A stretch of 31,730 bases of DNA from Saccoglossus kowalevskii (lineage: Eukaryota > Hemichordata > Enteropneusta > Harrimaniidae): the NCBI RefSeq assembly GCF_000003605.2, contig NW_003140047.1, positions 1 through 31,730 on the forward strand. The letters run 5' to 3'. The notes beneath the pieces were generated by a model, which saw only the letters and a list, made by a program, of their open reading frames with translations, had not been told where the DNA came from and made no database searches. Shown in pieces: positions 27,171 to 31,730 of this stretch. The position numbers and the translations under genes are program-made. How positions within the stretch are numbered: position 1 is the first letter of the stretch; each line of letters starts with the position of its first letter.

Positions 27171-28238
27171 CTTGTACCAAGTGTTACATCGTCCATTCCA
27201 CACCAGGCATTGTATTGAACATTTCATTCTCCCATACACACTAAACCTTGTACCAAGTGTTACATCGTCCAAGCCACACCAGGCATTGTATTGAACATTT
27301 CATTCTCCCATACACACTAAGCCTTGTACCAAGTGTTACATCGTCCATTCCACACTAGGCTTTGTATTGAACATTTCATTCTTCCATACACACTAAGCCT
27401 TGTACCAAGTGTTACATCGTCCATTCCACACTAGGCTTTGTATTGAACATTCCATTCTCCCATACACACTAAACCTTGTACTGAGTGTTACATCGTCCAT
27501 TCCACACCAGGCATTGCATTGAACATTCCATTCTCCCATACATACTAAGCCTTGTACCAAGTGTTACATCGTCCATTCCACAATAGGCTTTGTATTGAAC
27601 ATTTCATTCTTCTATACACACTAAGCCTTGTACTGAGTGTTACATCGTCCATTCCACACTAGGCTTTGTATTGAACATTCCATTCTCCCATACACACTAA
27701 ACCTTGTACTGAGTGTTACATCGTCCATTCCACACTAGGTATTGTATTGAACATTCGATTCTCCCATACACATTAAGCCTTGTACCAAGTGTTACATCGT
27801 CCAATCCACACCGGGCATTGTATTGAACATTTCATTTTCTCATACACACTAAGCCTTGTACCAAGTGTTACATCGTTCATTCCACACTAGGCATTGTATT
27901 GAACATTCCATTCTCCCATACACACTAAGCCTTGTACTGAGAGTTACATCGTCCATTCCACACCAGGCATTGTATTGAACATTTCATTCTCCCATACACA
28001 CTAAGCCTTGTACCAAGTGTTACATCGTCCAATCCACACCAGGCATTGTATTGAAAATTCCATTCTCCCATACACACGAAGCCTTGTACCAAGTGTTACA
28101 TCGTCCAATCCACACTAGGCATTGTATTGAACATTCCATTCTCCCATACACACTAAGCCTTGTACTGAGTGTTACATCGTCCATTCCACACCAGGCATTG
28201 TATTGAACATTCCATTCTCCCATACACACTAAGCCTTG
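27148..28238. repeat. Duplicated block, copy 2 (partner 21061-22150)
   Basis: This copy begins inside the indel cluster of 26830-27170 (one extra A near 27168) and then keeps phase to its end. The marks cattcgattc and cgttcattcc occur nowhere else in the window. Confidence 0.86.
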
Positions 28239-28381
28239 TACTGAGTGTTACATCGTCCATTCCACACCAGGCATTGTATTGAACATTCCATTCTCCCATA
28301 CACATTAAGCCTTGTACCAAGTGTTACATCGTCCATTCCACACCAGGCATTGTATTGAACATTCCATTCTTCCATACTCAT

Positions 28382-29122
28382 TAAGCCTTGTACCAAGTGT
28401 TACATCGTACAATCCACACCAGGCATTGTATTGAAAATTCCATTCTCCCATACACACGAAGCCTTGTACCAAGTGTTACATCGTCCAATCCACACTAGGC
28501 ATTGTATTGAACATTCCATTCTCCCATACACACTAAGCCTTGTACTGAGTGTTACATCGTCCATTCCACACCAGGCATTGTATTGAACATTCCATTCTTC
28601 CATACACACTAAGCCTTGTACTGAGTGTTACATCGTCCATTCCACACCAGGCATTGTATTGAACATTCCATTCTCCCATACACATTAAGCCTTGTACCAA
28701 GTGTTACATCGTCCATTCCACACTAGGCATTGTATTGAACATTCCATTCTACCAAACACATTAAGCCTTGCACCAAGTGTTACATCGTCCATTCCACACT
28801 AGGCTTTGTATTGAACATTCCATTCTCCCATACACACTAAACCTTGTACCAAGTGTTACATCGACCATTCCACACCAGGCATACTATTGAACATTCCATT
28901 CTCCCATACACACTAAACCTTGTACCAAGTGTTATATCGTCCATTCCACACTAGGCATTGTATTGAGCATTCCATTCTCCCATACACACTAAACCTCGTA
29001 CCAAGTGTTACAACGTCCATTCCACACTAGGCTTTGTATTGAACATTCCATTCTCCCATACACACTAAACCTTGTACCAAGTGTTACATCGTCCATTCCA
29101 CACTAGGCTTTGTATTGAACAT
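28382..29122. repeat. Duplicated block, copy 2 (partner 18947-19687); also unit 1 of a 16-monomer step
   Basis: Besides the distant partner, positions 28400-29090 match 29616-30306 at exactly 1,216 bases (16 monomers). By eye there are only a few substitutions, for example cgtac for cgtcc, tcttcc for tctccc, and cctcg for ccttg. Confidence 0.87.
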
Positions 29123-29615
29123 TTCATTCTTCCATACACACTAAGCCTTGTACTGAGTGTTACATCGTCCATTCCACACTAGGCTTTGTATTGAACATTC
29201 CATTCTCCCATACACACTAAACCTTGTACTGAGTGTTACATCGTCCAATCCACACTAGGCATTGTATTGAACATTCCATTCTCCCATACACATTAAGCCT
29301 TGTACCAAGTGTTACATCGTCCAATCCACACCAGGCATTGTATTGAACATTTCATTTTCTCATACACACTAGGCCTTGTACCAAGTGTTACATCGTCCAT
29401 TCCACACTAGGCATTGTATTGAACATTCCATTCTCCCATACACACTAAGCCTTGTACTGAGTGTTACATCGTCCATTCCACACCAGGCATTGTATTGAAC
29501 ATTTCATTCTCCCATACACACTAAGCCTTGTACCAAGTGTTACATCGTCCAATCCACACCAGGCATTGTATTGAACATTTCATTCTCCCATACACACTAA
29601 GCCTTGTACCAAGTG

Positions 29616-30306
29616 TTACATCGTCCAATCCACACCAGGCATTGTATTGAAAATTCCATTCTCCCATACACACGAAGCCTTGTACCAAGTGTTACATCGT
29701 CCAATCCACACTAGGCATTGTATTGAACATTCCATTCTCCCATACACACTAAGCCTTGTACTGAGTGTTACATCGTCCATTCCACACCAGGCATTGTATT
29801 GAACATTCCATTCTCCCATACACACTAAGCCTTGTACTGAGTGTTACATCGTCCATTCCACACCAGGCATTGTATTGAACATTCCATTCTCCCATACACA
29901 TTAAGCCTTGTACCAAGTGTTACATCGTCCATTCCACACTAGGCATTGTATTGAACATTCCATTCTACCAAACACATTAAGCCTTGCACCAAGTGTTACA
30001 TCGTCCATTCCACACTAGGCTTTGTATTGAACATTCCATTCTCCCATACACACTAAACCTTGTACCAAGTGTTACATCGACCATTCCACACCAGGCATAC
30101 TATTGAACATTCCATTCTCACATACACACTAAACCTTGTACCAAGTGTTATATCGTCCATTCCACACTAGGCATTGTATTGAGCATTCCATTCTCCCATA
30201 CACACTAAACCTTGTACCAAGTGTTACAACGTCCATTCCACACTAGGCTTTGTATTGAACATTCCATTCTCCCATACACACTAAACCTTGTACCAAGTGT
30301 TACATC
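29616..30306. repeat. 16-monomer higher-order step, unit 2
   Basis: This follows 28400-29090 at exactly 1,216 bases. Its portion 29690-30066 recurs at 30830-31206, exactly 1,140 bases (15 monomers) further on, with no difference seen. The right end of the window is therefore the most regular higher-order region, with steps of 16 and then 15 units. Confidence 0.83.
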
Positions 30307-30829
30307 GTCCAATCCACACTAGGCTTTGTATTGAACATTCCATTCTCCCATACACACTAAACCTTGTACCAAGTGTTACATCGTCCATTCCACATTAGGC
30401 ATTGTATTGAACATTCCATTCTCCCATACACACTAAGCCTTGGACCACTTGTTACATCGTCCATTCCACACTAGGCATTGTATTGAACATTCCATTCTCC
30501 CATACACACTAAACCTTGTACCAAGTGTTACATCGTCCATTCCACACTAGGCTTTGTATTGAAAATTCCATGCTCCCATACACACGAAGCCTTGTACCAA
30601 GTGTTACATCGTCCAATCCACACTAGGCATTGTATTGAACATTCCATTCTCCCATACACACTAAGCCTTGTACTGAGTGTTACATCGTCCAATCCACACC
30701 AGGCATTGTATTGAACATTCCATTCTCCCATACACACTAAGCCTTGTACCAAGTGTTACATCGTCCATTCCACACCAGGCATTGTATTGAACATTCCATT
30801 CTCCCATACACATTAAGCCTTGTACCAAG

Positions 30830-31206
30830 TGTTACATCGTCCAATCCACACTAGGCATTGTATTGAACATTCCATTCTCCCATACACACTAAGCCTTGTA
30901 CTGAGTGTTACATCGTCCATTCCACACCAGGCATTGTATTGAACATTCCATTCTCCCATACACACTAAGCCTTGTACTGAGTGTTACATCGTCCATTCCA
31001 CACCAGGCATTGTATTGAACATTCCATTCTCCCATACACATTAAGCCTTGTACCAAGTGTTACATCGTCCATTCCACACTAGGCATTGTATTGAACATTC
31101 CATTCTACCAAACACATTAAGCCTTGCACCAAGTGTTACATCGTCCATTCCACACTAGGCTTTGTATTGAACATTCCATTCTCCCATACACACTAAACCT
31201 TGTACC
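30830..31206. repeat. 15-monomer higher-order step, unit 3 (short)
   Basis: This matches 29690-30066 in monomer order, including accaaacaca at 31107 and the ttgcacc monomer after it. The match ends where this copy reads accaagagtt and continues with plain B monomers instead of the gaccatt monomer. Confidence 0.8.
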
Positions 31207-31730
31207 AAGAGTTACATCGTCCATTCCACACTAGGCTTTGTATTGAACATTCCATTCTCCCATACACACTAAACCTTGTACCAAGTGTTACATCGTCCAT
31301 TCCACACTAGGCTTTGTATTGAACATTCCATTCTCCCATACACACTAAACCTTGTACCAAGTGTTACATCGTCCATTCCACACTAGGCATTCTATTGAAC
31401 ATTCCATTCTCCCATACACACTAAACCTTGTACCAAGTGTTACATCGTCCATTCCACACTAGGCTTTGTATTGAACATTCCATTCTCCCATACACATTAA
31501 GCCTTGTACCAAGTGTTACATCGTCCATTCCACACCAGGCATTGTATTGAACATTCCATTCTACCATACACATTAAGCCTTGTACCAAGTGTTACATTGT
31601 CCATTCTACACCAGGCATTGTATTGAACATTCCATTCTCCCATACACACTAAGCCTTGTACCAAGTGTTACATCGACCATTCCACACTAGGCTTTGTATT
31701 GAACATTCCATTCTCCCATACACACTAAGC

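Larger units (their letters stand above)
1..31730. repeat. 76-bp satellite-type tandem array, about 417 head-to-tail units
   Basis: The motif ctaagcc or a variant recurs every 76 bases from position 11 to the end. The first two units start at 11 and 87, the next at 163. All units lie in the same orientation, and I saw no inversion, spacer or interspersed element. Phase can be followed through the rare cattttctcat variant: from 1135 to 29353 there are 371 units plus 22 net inserted bases, each of which can be located. Units differ mostly by substitutions at about eight recurrent sites. The array is cut at the right edge in mid-unit, so it extends beyond the window. No start-to-stop frame of gene length, RNA gene or promoter-like element is visible on either strand. 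A eukaryotic heterochromatic satellite is the natural reading; family and species are unknown. Confidence 0.98.

Noticed and set aside
1151-30752. All open frames of 60-125 codons on either strand
   Set aside because: Each is built from the same 76-bp unit read in successive phases and ends at stops fixed by the unit or by indels. Substitutions fall at the same sites whether or not a frame is open, and there is no start context, signal or domain.
1-31730. CRISPR array
   Set aside because: There are no unique spacers. The entire 76-bp period is repeated, and there are no cas genes or leader.
1-31730. Human satellite II/III-like CATTC pentamer array
   Set aside because: cattcc and ccattc occur only twice per 76-bp unit with unrelated sequence between, not as a pentamer run.
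1-31730. CENP-B box or telomere repeat
   Set aside because: No unit contains a match to the core of the CENP-B box by eye (no ttcg...cggga arrangement), and no ttaggg or ttagg runs occur.
1-31730. tRNA, rRNA or other RNA gene, or transposon insertion
   Set aside because: No break in the 76-bp phase is larger than a few bases, so there is no room for any inserted element. No unit folds into a tRNA-like cloverleaf by inspection.
1-31730. Internal repeat region of a giant repetitive protein gene
   Set aside because: The unit length is not a multiple of three, and every frame meets a stop within about three units. A continuous coding repeat is impossible without regular frameshifts.

Overview
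The whole 31,730-base window is one uninterrupted tandem (satellite-type) array. A unit of 76 bp is repeated head-to-tail about 417 times, always in the same orientation, from the first bases to the last. I see no gene, RNA gene, transposon, spacer or unique sequence. An array this long and regular points to eukaryotic nuclear heterochromatin (centromeric, pericentromeric, subtelomeric or interstitial). Nothing in it identifies the species, and I do not recognise the monomer as a named family. Hand count of one consensus unit gives about 43% GC with strong strand asymmetry (about 24 C against 9 G on the + strand) and one CpG, in the motif acatcgtcc.

Monomers differ at a handful of diagnostic sites: taagcc/taaacc/cgaagcc; ccaag/ctgag; tccattcc/tccaatcc/tccaagcc/gaccattcc; caccaggcattg/cactaggctttg; cattcc/catttc/gaaaattcc/gagcattcc/cattttctc. 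Linked combinations define monomer lineages. These lineages form alternating domains: 'A' stretches (taagcc, ccaatcc, caccaggcattg, catttc) and 'B' stretches (taaacc, tccattcc, cactaggctttg, cattcc). The longest B stretch is about 14.5-18.6 kb.

Over this lies irregular higher-order structure. Blocks of many monomers (about 0.4 to over 3 kb) recur almost unchanged 1.1 to 14 kb apart, always by a near-integer number of monomers. Clear examples are 440-1605 with 8275-9435; 8780-12190 with 23456-26484; 18947-19687 with 28382-29122; 21061-22150 with 27148-28238; and a 16-monomer then 15-monomer step at 28.4-31.2 kb. This suggests repeated unequal exchange or replication-based amplification.

The 76-bp phase is kept almost perfectly except in five short clusters of single-base indels (about 1.2-1.4, 2.8-3.0, 13.95-14.4, 20.16-20.25 and 26.8-27.2 kb). 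Where a near-identical second copy can be compared, it lacks these extra bases, so they look like consensus errors in the assembly or very recent local damage. All open reading frames in the window are 60-125 codons. They are by-products of the repeat phase (76 = 3x25+1), of one stop-removing variant, or of those indels. None looks like a gene, and I found no encoded biological system here.
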